Notes under the pieces: model-generated
Told to the model about the DNA's origin: nothing
Seen by the model: the letters and a program-made list of their open reading frames with translations, nothing else
Database searches by the model: none
Shown: piece by piece, positions 11,646-24,033 of the stretch
Layout of the letters: each line of letters begins with the position of its first letter
Numbering within the stretch: the first letter of the stretch is position 1
Made by a program: the position numbers and the translations under genes
Assembly: GCA_026545225.1 (NCBI GenBank)
Contig: CM048845.1
Span: forward strand, 107,458,533-107,522,532
Source: Cornus controversa
Taxonomy: Eukaryota; Streptophyta; Magnoliopsida; Cornales; Cornaceae
Reading direction: 5' to 3'
Length of the DNA stretch: 64,000 bases

Positions 11646-14600
11646 ATGGCAACGTTTGCAGGGACAACCCAGAAGTGTAAGGCATGTGAGAAGACTGTGT
11701 ACTTAGTGGATCAGCTCACAGCTGATAACAAGGTCTACCACAAGGCCTGCTTTAGGTGTCACCACTGCAAGGGTACCCTCAAGGTTAATTCCTATCATCT
11801 ATGTTGCTCTTGCTTTATACTACATGACAAGTGTATATATTCATATAGATACTTTTATATATATGTAGATTAGTATATGGAAGAATTGTATATGTGTTCT
11901 TTGATTTTGATTTGCTTTGTTTTAAAAATGATGATGTTTGGAGAATTTTGGTTCATATTCTATTTTTAAGGGATTGTAGATTATGGTCAATATGATGATG
12001 CCTTTATTGAATGTTGAGTGTTTGGAAAATGATTTTTCCCTGCCTAAATAAACATGGTTTTGATTATTTGAAGCTTACTAATATTATTTTTTGAAATCAA
12101 TGCGTTCAATTGGGTGATGGTTTGAGATGGGTTTATGGATCCATAAAGATTTCAATGCAATTGCTGATTTTCTATGAGATAAGCTTTTGTTATCCCAATT
12201 TTACTTTTCTGGAATTGTAACAATGAGTCATGTGGTCTTTAGATTAGTGGACTAAAAAATTTTGGATTTTCTAAATTTCTTCAAATGTAGAGTACATACA
12301 AAGAATTTTGTCAATTTCCTTGATCGCAAGTGCTAAAATGGAGTTGGTATGCACAGTGGAAAATTTAAGCATGATACTGTCATTCGATATCTACCCCAAA
12401 TCTAAGAGATACCCCAACGTTTGAGAAGACGCATCTAGTCATAGTTTATGCATCACTAGGAATTTTAAGAAATCCTGGGATTCTGATTGCTACACTATGT
12501 TGGCTCGTGAACATGATAGATGGTTCATCTGGGTTCAATGAAGGCAATCTGATGATTCTTTCGACATTCTCACCTGTGGATTATGAGTTTCGAATAATGC
12601 ACCTGGTGCTTCACTATTGGCCCTGTCTTGACTGTTGAATAGTAAAACGTCAAGCACAAGTTTGTAATTTGTACCTGCGATCTTTTGCCATAGTCACTTA
12701 ATTTCGCCTATTTATTTTTTCCCTAAAATGCACCATCATTGTCATGCATTGCATGACATCTAACAACATTTCTCTGCTTATCAGCTATACTTCCACTTTT
12801 TTAGTTGCTCAATGAATTGTGTCTCAATGCAATCAATGCTCAACTTTGCTCAGGACTCGTAAAAATTGAAAGAAACAAAAGCGAAGAAAAGAGAAATTTG
12901 GTTGTCAGAAAGATTTGCCTTGTTTATCAAGAGGTGATGGGGTTGCATTTGGAAGCCTCAGGACACAAATAGTCATTTAGTAGAGCACTTTGGTGACATC
13001 CATTGCTACATCTCTGTACCAGAGACTTGGTTGGTTATTTTTTAGCCCATTGAATCAGTTAGTAATGGACGACAAACTAGCATATTTCATCTGTGTGTGT
13101 GTTATTCTAATTACCTGCCAGAGATGCTTGGGGTGTGTAATAGCTAATCTCTCCCCTTTTTAAGTAGCCCTGGAGTCCGTAACTATATGCCCATCTCTAG
13201 GATAGATGGGCAAATTAAATTGTAAGGACTGTCGATAACTTCTCTGATTTTGTAGCCACATACAAAAACTTTTATTTGTTTTTATTAAAAGACTAAAAGA
13301 AGAAGTTGATGACAAATTGGAGAATCTGAAAGATCTGTGCAAGCCTATTAAATCTTCAAATGTTTATTTGTTTTCAAGTACCTGTTTTATGTTGCCTGAG
13401 ATTCTGAAGAAATCTTTTAATACTTAAAAAAACAGGATTATGGATTCATTATTTAGTATTGTTAGACAATATCATAGAATTAATAAAATATTTTTCTTTT
13501 TACATTTCTACATTTTCATCCACATATACCTAAGAAGCACGGACACTTCACCGAAGGTGCCGTACCCGTGTCGGACACGTGTCTCGTGTCTGTGCTTCCT
13601 AGACATGTACACACATATATAGACTTGATAAGTAATTTCCATCAATTTATTTTCCTACTTCATCCTTAATTTTCATATTCTTCTTTGCAGCTGAGTAATT
13701 ATAGCTCATTCGAGGGTGTGCTATATTGCAAGCCTCACTTTGATCAATTGTTTAAGATGACAGGCAGCTTGGACAAAAGTTTTGAAGGTGTTTAGCTTTT
13801 GCTGAGTGATTCTCAGGCATATTCACTTCCTCTATTATGTATGAGCTCAGTAACTAATTCTTATTTGTTTCCCTTTTTATGTATCTTTTAGGTGCTCCAA
13901 AAACTGTTCGAGTTGATAGATCTGCTGATCAGGTACTCAAAAGTGTAACTTGATAACCCTTCTTTTTTTAAGACAGAAATCACATCTGACTTGTGAGTGA
14001 AATTGCGCAGGGCCACACCAACAGCAAAGTTTCAAGTTTGTTTGCTGGGACACAAGACAAATGTGTTGCTTGCAAGAAAACTGTTTACCCAATAGAAAAG
14101 GTAAAGACTAGCACTGTCATGTTTAACCATTCAAAAAGGAAAAAAATAAAATAGCAGTTTTATGTAAATGTAGCAAGAAACTTGCAAAATGTGTGTGTGT
14201 ACACACACACACACACACACATATACATATATATATATATATATATCTGCTCTAAAATAATCAAGTTTCCCTTTGTCTATCCAAATTCTTTCAAACTTTT
14301 TACTTTGGCCAAATCATTTGGACAGATCTGATATGGTTTTGATATTATGTTCTGTTTACTATTTCTTGAACATCTAGTCTAGCTCTGTTATGTCTTAATT
14401 GGTTTTTCCACCACAATTACTGTGCTAATGGCAAACCTAGTAAAAGCCAATGTAATGAAGGCACGAGGACCAAGTTCATGCCGGTTTGGCTCAAACAAAA
14501 ACCAAAATTTAAATAAGAGAACCAGTAAAAACTGCAAAAAAATAAATGAAAGTTTGTTCAAGTGAACTGGCTGATTTTGTTGGTTATGTAATAACAGATT

Positions 14601-15494
14601 GAACTATAATAAATGCTTAAATTATAACATTTATTTTATGCAACAAGTTTTTGAAGTCCCCAAGATTCAATTTTTTTTATTCCTATAGTTTTAATATACT
14701 AACACAAAATATGTATAAAGTTTTGAAGGAAGTTGGCAATTACTGTTGTTTTTACATAAAAACCCTATTTCTAGGTTCTACAGAATAGACTGATCTAAGC
14801 AGTAAGTATCTTTCCAATTGGATAAATATAACATTGTTAGAATTAAACCCAAATTAATGAAGGTTCTTAGGCAGTTTACTGGAAGCACCTCCATGATTTT
14901 GACTTTTGGCACCTCATTAATAGACTGCTAAAATTGTTTGTGATTAGAAAAGTGCTTTTTCCAATTATCTGTAGTCATCAATCCCTCTTTTCCCAACACA
15001 TCCACCACAATGGAATGACCTCTAAACTGATCACAACTATGTAGCATACCATCTTCCCTATCCTCTTTTCTCCACCAAAAGAAGAAGAGGAGGAAAAAGA
15101 AAAGATAATCACAAAGGAAAAAGATAGTAGTCCCCTTCTACAAAATCTTTTTAGTTGGCAGGTTCAGCTAAGTCTTTCCATGTTCCAATGCATGCTAGCT
15201 CGATAATAATTTTACTTCCAAAATCATGTAGCTATAGTATCTATTCATGTTATCCAGTTTGGTATTAATTCTTCTTAAAAGTCATATGTACCACAATTAT
15301 TGTTCTTTCAGGTGGCTGTAGATGGCACATCATACCATAGGCCTTGTTTCAAGTGCTCCCATGGAGGCTGTGTTATCAGCCCATCAAACTATGTGGCCCA
15401 TGAGCATCGACTCTACTGTAAGCACCACCACTCCCAGCTCTTTAAAGAGAAGGGGAACTTCAGCCAACTCGGCAAGCAAGAAGAACAAGTTTAA
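11646..15494 (+). CDS. WLIM2: Two-LIM-domain actin-binding protein, WLIM2 type
   Basis: Five exons: 11646-11783, 13691-13787, 13892-13932, 14011-14100 and 15312-15494 (549 nt, 182 residues), with GT-AG borders and matching phases. LIM1 has zinc ligands C11, C14, H32, C35, C38, C41, C59 and H62 (C-x2-C-x17-H-x2-C-x2-C-x2-C-x17-C-x2-H). LIM2 has C110, C113, H131, C134, C137, C142, C158 and H161, with the plant-typical C-x4-C between C137 and C142. The linker (about 63-109) and the short acidic tail after residue 176 fit plant WLIM2 proteins. The CHHCKGTLKLSNYSSFEGVLY stretch spanning exons 1-2 is very close to them. Members bundle actin filaments, and some also enter the nucleus. All ligands are intact and no break is seen. 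The tail is a little shorter than in Arabidopsis WLIM2 proteins. A poly(A) signal lies at 15756. Confidence 0.92.
13530..13602. mobile_element. 73-bp foldback element in WLIM2 intron 1
   Basis: Arms CTAAGAAGCACGGACAC (13530-13546) and GTGTCTGTGCTTCCTAG (13586-13602) pair with two mismatches. The loop holds a second near-palindrome around CGTGTCGGACACGTG. It lies about 90 bp before the exon 2 acceptor. Confidence 0.7.
14191..14246. repeat. Compound (GT)n(AC)n(AT)n microsatellite
   Basis: GT, AC and AT runs follow one another in WLIM2 intron 4. The GT-AC junction is itself palindromic. Confidence 0.9.
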
Positions 15495-15755
15495 GGGGTG
15501 ACTGAGAACGCAGCATCTAGGTGATGCAATGAAGGTTTATGTATCAATGCTGATATTCTGATATCACATAAATAGCAGGTTTTTCAGCAAAAAGTCGGTT
15601 TCATATGTCCAGTATAAAAGTTGAGATTATGGCTGCCTTTCTTTATATATACATGTTATTTGGAGAAGAGTATTTAGTAGAGGTGTCTCAGTTGCTAATT
15701 TTTCGAGGGTGAGCTTGAATGAATAATGTTTTTCAGTATTGAGTTCTATCCTTTG

Positions 15756-15761
15756 AATAAA
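15756..15761 (+). terminator. Poly(A) signal of WLIM2
   Basis: AATAAA lies 262 bp after the stop codon and is followed by a TGTGTG-rich stretch, a good plant 3'-end context. Confidence 0.6.
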
Positions 15762-15799
15762 ACTTGTGTGTGTTTTTCTCTAAGGTCCTGTATTGAGCT

Positions 15800-17059
15800 C
15801 TTAGTTGAAGCTTAATATGGTTTTATATTTTCTGGGTAAACAGTTTCTCTATTATTTGTAGTCACTTTTCTGCTATTCTTTGATACCCAATTTGGCTGCA
15901 TTTTTCATTCAATTTTTAAATAACACAGCTCAAAACAGTGTCCCCTAAAAACAGTGTGTCCTATTACATAGAAAAGTTGACAGCCATTGCAGAAATTGGA
16001 GAATTTGGCGAAATGGATATATATAGTTCCAAGTTTTTGCAAGAGACTAATAGAAGCTGCTTTTTGAAGGATAGGGTTGGAGTGGAAATTTGTAGTGGTA
16101 GTGGGTGGTTTTGTTCTATTAATTGGCCACAAAAATAAATTGAGGAACAAGTGTGTCAAAAGCCCACAACATTGTTTACAGCCTTCATCTGGATAGCATT
16201 CACTATCCAAATTATCCTGTTTTGACTAATTGCATAATTAATGTCTTGCAACATTATAGACAAACCTTCCGAACAAAAGAGGAAGAGGTAGGCTCGATAG
16301 ACCTGCCTCAAGCCTCCACGCAGAATTGATCAATTCACCAGTCTCACCATTCAGCACTGTAGAATATGAAACTGAGCTAATACAAGAGAGCAGCATCAGT
16401 TGCACTCACTGGTCTGCAGCAAAACCCCACCTTTTAAGCATTTTTTCCAGGAAGCCCCATTCGACACGTGCATGTACATTCCCCTTTCTTTGCCTAGCTT
16501 CCATACCTTTGATCAATTCACCAGTCCCTTTCTTTGCCTAGCTTCCATACCTCTGATTCCATACCTTTGAACAATTCACCAGTCCCTTTCTTTGCCTAGC
16601 TTCCATACCTTTGATCAATTCACCAGTCTCATCTCATTTCACGCGAAAGGGAACCTTTCGAAAGGAGCAATCACACCTTAAGAAATTGGAAATGGATTGG
16701 TCCGGGTCTGGGTCCGGGTCCGGGTCCGGGGATCCCCATCAGACCAAAAAGCTGAGTGTCAACTTCTTTCTATTCTTTTTCTTGGAAGATTCGGATTTAC
16801 TACAAGATTAACACTCACTCAACAACTATTAATGAGGAGTTGCTGCTGCCACTGCCACTGCCAGTGTGTGATCTAAAAATTCTCTTTTCTTCTGTTTGGA
16901 ATGGACAATCAATCAAAGACTGTCCGGAGTCATGTTTGGCTCTAAAATCTCAATATGTTTTACTTTTAGCTACATTATACTCCGTATCCTTTATGAAAAA
17001 ATTCTCATACAATAGATACTGATTTTTGTACACATGTATGTATGTATCGTTTCTTTCTT
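15800..17059. other. Intergenic with short tandem repeats, no gene recognised
   Basis: The motif GATCAATTCACCAGTC recurs at 16327, 16511, 16569 (one change) and 16613, the last three within 44-58-bp units containing CTTTGCCTAGCTTCC. Five TCCGGG-type hexamers lie at 16701-16730 inside a small open frame (16693-16809) that would start MDWSGSGSGSGSG. I do not recognise that peptide and do not claim a gene. Confidence 0.6.
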
Positions 17060-18365
17060 ATTTAGCATATGGTTATGGCCTACTATTGTTGGAGGCCGGT
17101 GGCAGTCAATGGCAATAATATAAATCTGAAACGTGTCTCATGTGAACTCAGAAACATATTGCAATGTGACGGTGAAAAGAAAAAATAAATGTATGCAAGC
17201 TAAGATAAAAGTGTAATAACAAAAATTCCAAATTATCATTATGATCATTTTAGTCAATCAAGTAATATTATATGTCAATAACTTAATCTCAAAATAATAT
17301 TTTAGTCATTATGATCATCTCAAGATTTCTCATTACTTGTTACTCTTCAATATTATTTATTTAATTATCGACTTACTTTAGTCTAAGTCTTATTGAATGA
17401 ACCCATTAAAGAATATCAAATGGCTCATATCATAAATTAATAATAATAATAATAATATATAATTTAATAATCATCCTCAGGAGACGTGGTAATTTTTAGT
17501 ATTATTTTTCGGCAAGTGGTTGTTTACATATTCAAACTTGCATTCTCATGCTTGTTAGCCCATACTTTGACCAGTAAACGAGAGTTTTTAGACATAAATA
17601 GTGTAAATTCCTAATGATTTTGTATTCCCAGGCAACTACTGTATTGTACAAGTGAATATAATATAATATCAAGATTAGTATCAGAGTCAGACATGATTAT
17701 GAGATATGCTTAAGAAGTATTTGAACACACAAACAACAGTTGCAGTTAGTAACAATGAACAGAATCCTCTTAACACAACAAAAGATGATCCAATACCATA
17801 TCTTTTGTATGCCAACAGTTGCATAAAACTCTGTTTTAGAAACCCACTTTAGATTTAATAATCACATCAAAAATTATGACACAACATAGTTCACACCTTT
17901 AAGAGAAAAACTCCAAAGATAGCTATTGTATCACACTGCATCTTACTTCTTTAATTTCTTGAAAATTTTCAACTGCAACCTAACCTGCAAGAGGAGCAAC
18001 CAATAAGCATGTGCCTAATAAGAAGAAAACATGCCAAGTTAGAAGTAAGATTTCATATCAAAAAGTTTGTAGACAACCATAAGAATGTTAGTGATTTGTA
18101 GACAACCACTGTTGCTCAAGGTTTTTGTATATCTTGAACAAGAGCAAGTTAAATTTTCATTAATAGTATTTATGTGCATGGCGCAGATTTATTGTTTCTT
18201 TCCTTGATTCATACAAACCTTTAGTGGCAATTACGTGCCTGTCACCCAGATAAAGATATCATTTCATTTGAGATTCTAAAAGTTTTTTTTAGGCATCAAT
18301 TTTCATTAGTGCATTGATCTACTGAACTCCGAGTTAGTTGACTATTGTCATAACAAGCCAGCCGT
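17060..18365. repeat. Downstream flank of resistance-gene copy A, duplicated near 35.9-37.98 kb
   Basis: Long stretches match the region after NLR copy B in the same order. Examples are the GTATGCCAACAGTTGCATAA block (17808 and 37083) and the CATGTGAACT...AGAAACATATT block (17140 and 36009). Small indels separate the matches. This is the 3' side of a duplicated unit. Confidence 0.8.
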
Positions 18366-18626
18366 TGTACTTATCGCTCACCATACTATGCCCATTCCAC
18401 TCAATTTTTATGGCAAGAATATGTGAGCATCATCGTAATACATTGATAGTAATTCAAATTACGTATGTCTCAAAATAATCTATACATCTTTGAGGGAAAA
18501 TAAGAGAAGATTAAAGAGTAACAATGTCCAAAAATATACATATACGCATCTTCATCGTTCTAGCATCTATGTTCCTTTTAATAAATCTATCAATGCCCAA
18601 CACAACATATATATCAAATACAATAA

Positions 18627-19105
18627 GGCTTCGTTTGGATTGAGGGATTTGGAAGGATGAGGAGAGAGAAGAAAGGAGAGGATATGCCATGTTGTATTTG
18701 GATAAACTTCATTAAAAGAAAAGAAAGCATAAGGAGGGATAAGAAGGGATAACTATCCCTCCTTAACCCTCATATCCTATCCTTCCAAAAATGAGAAGAT
18801 TAGGAATAAAATGATAGTGTTTAAATACTACTTTCATAATTTTGAAACTGCCCTCAACAATTAGAAAGAGAAAATTGTTATTCCACTCTTGTCCCATAAA
18901 CATAAAAGGATAAGATAGTAATTTAGTCGTTATCCTTTCTCTTCCATATTTTATCCAAACAAGAATGTTATTATCTCCTTTCTTTTCTCTCATATTTATC
19001 CAAACATGAATAGAGTTTGTTGCTATCCTCTCTTCTCCTTTTTTTTCCCTCATAACTAATGTTATCCTCTCATTTTTTTTCTCTTATATCTATTCAAACG
19101 GAGCC
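18627..19105. mobile_element. Tourist-like (PIF/Harbinger) MITE
   Basis: Terminal inverted repeats GGCTTCGTTTGGAT (left) and GGCTCCGTTTGAAT (right, reverse complement) are flanked by TAA on both sides (18624-18626 and 19106-19108), the three-base target typical of PIF/Harbinger. The 479-bp interior is non-coding and purine-rich in one half and pyrimidine-rich in the other, so it can fold. It lies in the region missing from NLR unit B. Confidence 0.75.
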
Positions 19106-19249
19106 TAAAACTCAAAAGGTAAAATGTTTCAATCCTTAGCATTCCTAAGCATCCTCGGTCACATGCAGTAAGCAATTGATTATGTATCCTTGTAAGTTAT
19201 AAGTGTACATATTGAAAAAATACCACCAGTTTTCATTAGAAAAGCATTT

Positions 19250-19475
19250 AGTAGGATTTTAGAATGACTTACTCGATTGAGGAGCCTGCATCTATATTTA
19301 TATATATTGAGAATATTATATGGAAGGAAAGAAATAAAATTAACTAAAAGAAAAACTGAAAGTCAAACCAATACCTTAATTATAGGATCGTAATTGATGC
19401 GATGCTATAATTATGTGTTGGATAAAATATCATCTCCAACAATCTTCTATATTGGGTAAAATATGATCTCTAACA
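19250..19475 (-). repeat. 3' LTR of copia 1
   Basis: Read on the minus strand it starts TGTTAGAGATC directly after the polypurine tract and ends CTAAAATCCTACT before the target duplication. It is 37 bp longer than the 5' LTR because its first bases are duplicated (TGTTAGAGATC..., then TGTTGGAGATG...). Confidence 0.85.
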
Positions 19476-19482
19476 CTCCCCC

Positions 19483-20934
19483 TCAAGCTGGAGCGAAGAT
19501 GTTAATCAAGCCGAGCTTGACTATGGAGGATTTCAAGATTGTTGGACCAACAGACTTGGTGAACATATCTATTATTTGTTTTGAAGATGAAACAAATGAA
19601 GGAGTAATAATACCAACTCGAACTTTCTCCCGAATAAAATGGATATCCACTTCAATGTGTTTCGTTCTTTCATGGAGAACTAAGTCAGAAACAAGCATTA
19701 TGGCAAACTTGTTGTCATAGAATAAGTTAGAAGAATCCATCTGAGTAAATCCCAACTCAACAAGTATAGATCGAATCTAGAGAAGCTCACATATGCCTTA
19801 TGCCATAGCACAATATTATATCTCAGCAAAGGACCGGAAAACAATAGCCTGTTTCTTACTTTTCCATGATAAAAGGTGTTTACCATAAAAAGTACAGAAG
19901 CTAGAAGTAAATTGTCTATCCATCTTAGACCCAACATAGTCGGCATCTATAAAACAGGAGATTCCATACTAACTGCAAAAGCTAAATCTGGTCTAGTGTT
20001 GGTCAAATATATGAAGCGGCCCACCAAGCGTTGATATAAAGTAGGATCATCCAATAAATCCCCTGATTCTGCGGAGAGCTTCTGATTTGGACCCATTGGA
20101 GAGGAGGTCGATCTACATCCTAGCATCCTTGTATTTGTTAAAAGATTCAAAGTATACTTCCTTTGGGAAAGAGATATCCCATGGCGGGATCTGGCAACCT
20201 TATTTCAAGGAAGTAACGAAGAAGACCCAAATCCTTAACATCAAAGAAGCATTCAAGATCCTTCTTAACCTGAGCAATACCGGTTGAGTCATCTCTAGTG
20301 ATGATAATATCATTAACATACACAGAGAGAGAATAATACACCGTTCATCAAATTACCGACGAACGAAGCACGTATGGTTAGAGTGACAGTGCACAAAGCC
20401 CATGGATAAAATCACATCACTAAATCGACTGAACCATGCCTGAGGAGACTATTTCAACCCATAAAGAGATTTTCAGAGACGACAAACCTTCCCAGCATAC
20501 TCCCCCTCAGCTCGAAATCCTAGAGGTGGATTCATATAAATAGTCTCAAGCAAGTCACCATTTAAGAATACATTCTTGGCATCGAGTTGGTGAAAAGACT
20601 AAAAATGGGAAGCTGCTAGTGACACAAGGAGGCGGATCGTAGTTAACTTCACCACAGGGGCAAAAGTAGCACCGAAATCCTTCCCTAGAACCTGAGTGAA
20701 TCCTTTAGCAACTAGGCGAGCTTTGTATAGATCAATAGAACCATTAGGCAGATACTTCAAGCTAAAAACCCACTTATAACCCATAATTTTTTTACCCGAA
20801 GGAAGAGGCACAAGATCCCATATGCGATTATGCTGAAGAGCATCCATCTTTGCCCGCATAGCAGCGACCCACTGTGGATGCTGAAACGCCTCAAAGATAG
20901 AGAGGGGAATGGAAACAGAATCAAGTTTCCCCAA
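19483..20934 (-). pseudogene. Copia 1 reverse transcriptase and RNase H region
   Basis: Recognisable pieces include [21 protein letters not shown] with [11 protein letters not shown] and [11 protein letters not shown] (20599-20934, RT N-terminal half), SVYVNDIIIT (near 20310, the catalytic YVDD box read as YVND), LYQRLVGRFIYLTNTRPDLAFAV (near 20000) and HIEVDIHFIREKV (near 19640, RNase H end). At least three frame changes separate them. Loss of a catalytic Asp predicts a dead enzyme. Confidence 0.85.
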
Positions 20935-21098
20935 GAATGTCTAATAAGAATCTAAAAGAGAATTATAAGAAACAAACTGGGAGATAGGATGGTTAGTGCT
21001 GTTAGAAAAACCATACCAACTAGGGGGTTTACGGTTACGAGAGGGATAATGAGAAGTAACAGAATGATCAGGAATAAGAGTGGGAGAAAAATGTGTAC

Positions 21099-22192
21099 CT
21101 AAATCCAAGAGAGCTTCTGGTAGAGGAGTCTGAGGATGAAGCGCTTGGAGTAAAGCTGTAGGGGAGGAGGAACAGAGGTAGGTGACGTCGGTTCCAGCAG
21201 AGACTCAAAGATGGGTAGAGGATAAACTAGGGATGACTCTTTAGCAAGGACAAGAAGAGGTTCCCGCACATGAGCAGACTTACCAAAAAATAAAAGTTCT
21301 TCAAAAAAAGTAACATCCAATGAGTGATATATATGTGTAGACACGGGATCATAGGAGCGATGCCCTTTAGACATAGCAGAGTATCCTAAAAGACACAATG
21401 AACGGCCTTGTCATCCAATTTGGTGCGAGTAGGATTACAGTTTTAGACAAAACAAGTATAACCAAATACCCTAAGAATAATAGGAAAAAGAACACGATCG
21501 GGCTGAAGAACCTGGAGGGGAGCTTTACTAGATAAGACTCGAATGGGAGTGCGATTGATCAAGTATGTGGTAGTTAGGACAGTCATGTGCCAAAAATATT
21601 TAGGAATTATCATACTACGTAAAAGACATCAAACAATAGACATAATATGATGGTTCTTGCGTTCCACCACACCATTTTGTTCAAGAGTGCATGGACAAAT
21701 GAGTTGATGTAAAATGCCCTGTTGATTTAATTGGGAGTGAAAGTCATTGGAAATATATTCACGATAATTATCAAATCAAATATTTCAAAAAGTGACAAGG
21801 AATTAAGTTTGAATCATTTTTAAAAATTGAGAAAAGAAAAGAAATACTTCCGAATTTTTCTTAAGAAGATAAACCCAAGTACATCTAGAATAATCATTAA
21901 TAAATGTCACATAATACTGATGACCAGATAAGGTAGTGATCGGAGAGGGTCCCTATACATCAGAATGAATTAAATCAAATGGGACAGGTGCACGATGCAT
22001 GCGAGGAATGTAAATAGTACGAACATGTTTTGACAATTCACAAATCACACATTGAAGGTTATGAGTCTTACAAGCCTTTATTATCAAGGAAAATAACATG
22101 TATAAAGACTGAAAATTTGCATGTCCCAAACGGGCATACCATAAAGACAATGTTTTGAAAGAGAAAACATAAGACTGAGACTCAGGTAACAT
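21099..22192 (-). pseudogene. Copia 1 integrase region
   Basis: The zinc-binding part is seen as LWYARLGHANF (22130) and CVICELSKH (22040), followed by PFDLIHSDV. Further on, TLEQNGVVERKN (about 21660-21700) marks the end of the catalytic core. Frame breaks and stops lie between. The 21099-21398 piece matches the segment after the integrase core. Confidence 0.8.
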
Positions 22193-22300
22193 AGTGGCTT
22201 AAAGAATAAATACATCAAGTGGTAAAGCTGGAGGATCTCCAAAGTAGTACATCCTATCACGCTCATATCCTCTGCCAAAAATCGTCCTCGTACTCAGGTC

Positions 22301-23641
22301 CTATAACAAACAGTGGTCATGTAAGAAAATATTAGCACAATTAAAATTCTTTGCAAGTCTACTAACAGATAAAAGGTTAAATGTAAAGTGTGGGATATGG
22401 AGAACAAAAGATAGAGTAATGTGGGGAGTCAAAGATACAGTTCCTTTACTATGTATCTGTGAGATGAATTTATCGGCGAGACTAACCGACTGACGAACAT
22501 GAGTGACTGGAGAGGAGAAAACTGATAACTCATCGGTCATATGGTCATTGGCTCCTAAATCCAGAACCCAAGTAGGTGTCCCAGTCCTAACATGGAAAGT
22601 AGAGGGAGTACCTGTAGTAACTGTGGCAGTATGAGTCGCACTAGTACCAAAAGGGCGCTGGAGAAGAGATCCTAGCCGACTCTGAAGAAGACTAATTTTT
22701 GACTGAAGTTGGCTCACGTTTGTCAGAGGAGGGGCTGGTCCAGAAGTAGTCTCAATAATAGCAACAGAGTGAGAAGATCCTTCGGTTATGTTCTTCAAAA
22801 AATTTTGTTTCAACTCGGGATAAAGTTTGAAACAACGGGCCTTAAGATGACTAGTTGTCCCACAATGATTACATATTAGAGTGTTCCCAGCAGGACGGGA
22901 GCCAAAGTGAGCAGCAAAAGTCATCTGATTAGGAATAATAACTGACTCAGGGGCAAGAGTAGGAGAAAAAGGCATCTCAAGTAAGTGAAGTCTATACTCA
23001 TCACTCTCAATAGTAACAAATGCCTCATATAGAGATGGCATAGGTGATGTGTTGAGGATCTGAGCATGAAGATGCTCAAACTCAGGCTTCAATCCCATTA
23101 AGAACTGGTATGTGTGCTGACGGTTAAGTCGTTTGAACACTATAATGGCTGCCTTTGTAGAAAACTCACTCAATGGCTCATATTAGGCCAACTCTTCCCA
23201 CATAGTCTGTAAATATCCAAAATAATTGGCTACTGATAATTGCAAGGTAGCCTGAGAAGCCCGTGATATATCTCGGTAAAGCTCAAAAATTCTCGTTTCA
23301 TTACGAGCATGAGCATACATCTGTATCAGAGCACTCCAACACCCATAGATAGTATCATGGAACATGAACATATTGTATATCCTAGGCTACATAAAATTAA
23401 ATAGCCAACCAAGAATAGTACAATTGTCCATATCCCATTTGGCAAATTTGGAATCTCCCATATCAAGTTTTCTCTCGGTGCTAAGGATCCAACCTATCTT
23501 TCCTTTTCCACCTAAGTACAGACGGAATGATCGAGATCACGAAACAAAGTTTGTACCATTTAACAGCACACTAGTCACACGCTGAGCAGGTCTATGTTGT
23601 GCAAGAATGATATCAATAGATTTTGCACTAGGATCCCCCAT
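22301..23641 (-). pseudogene. Copia 1 gag and protease, one frame with in-frame stops
   Basis: The start codon is at 23641, and a single frame runs to 22301 with stops after FVS, FNFM and EELA but no frameshift. It shows a gag body, one CCHC zinc knuckle (CNHCGTTSHLKARC, near 22840) and a protease site WVLDLGANDHMT (near 22560). The family consensus there is D-S/T-G-A; here Ser is Leu. The stop at 22301 falls within the protease-integrase linker and the same frame continues beyond it. Confidence 0.85.
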
Positions 23642-24015
23642 AACAAAGAATATGACTTCGTAATAAATAGAAAATCAGCCCACAAATAAATATCTGGAGA
23701 GCAGTTTACAAATCTGCTGGAGGAAAAAATTCAGCAAAGAATGATCCAGAAAGATGTTGCCAAACACACCGACAGCCCTACAAAGTTGAAATTTTCAAAG
23801 GACCTTTAGTTCATAGAGTGAACTAAGGGAATGCCTCAAAACAAAGGTCAAAAAGAGGGCTAAAACCCTCCTCTTGCTCTGTTATTAACTGTGTCGAGAG
23901 AGAGAGAGAGAGAGAGAACTGGGGGTTTGTGTTGAGAGAGGGAGAAGGGTCAGGAGGCTGCACCAAGAGAGGAAGAGAGAAAGGGTCGCGAAGATGTGGT
24001 AGGGCTAAACAGGCT

Positions 24016-24033
24016 ACGATGGCTTTGATACCA
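24016..24033 (-). other. Primer binding site of copia 1 (initiator Met tRNA)
   Basis: On the minus strand TGGTATCAAAGCCATCG begins directly after the 5' LTR end (CTAAAATTCGACT). It matches the tRNA-iMet 3' end except for one G to A change. Confidence 0.85.

Noticed and set aside
15905-16210. Overlapping open frames of 66 and 101 residues on opposite strands after WLIM2
   Set aside because: No recognisable domain, no splice context and no family similarity; likely chance.
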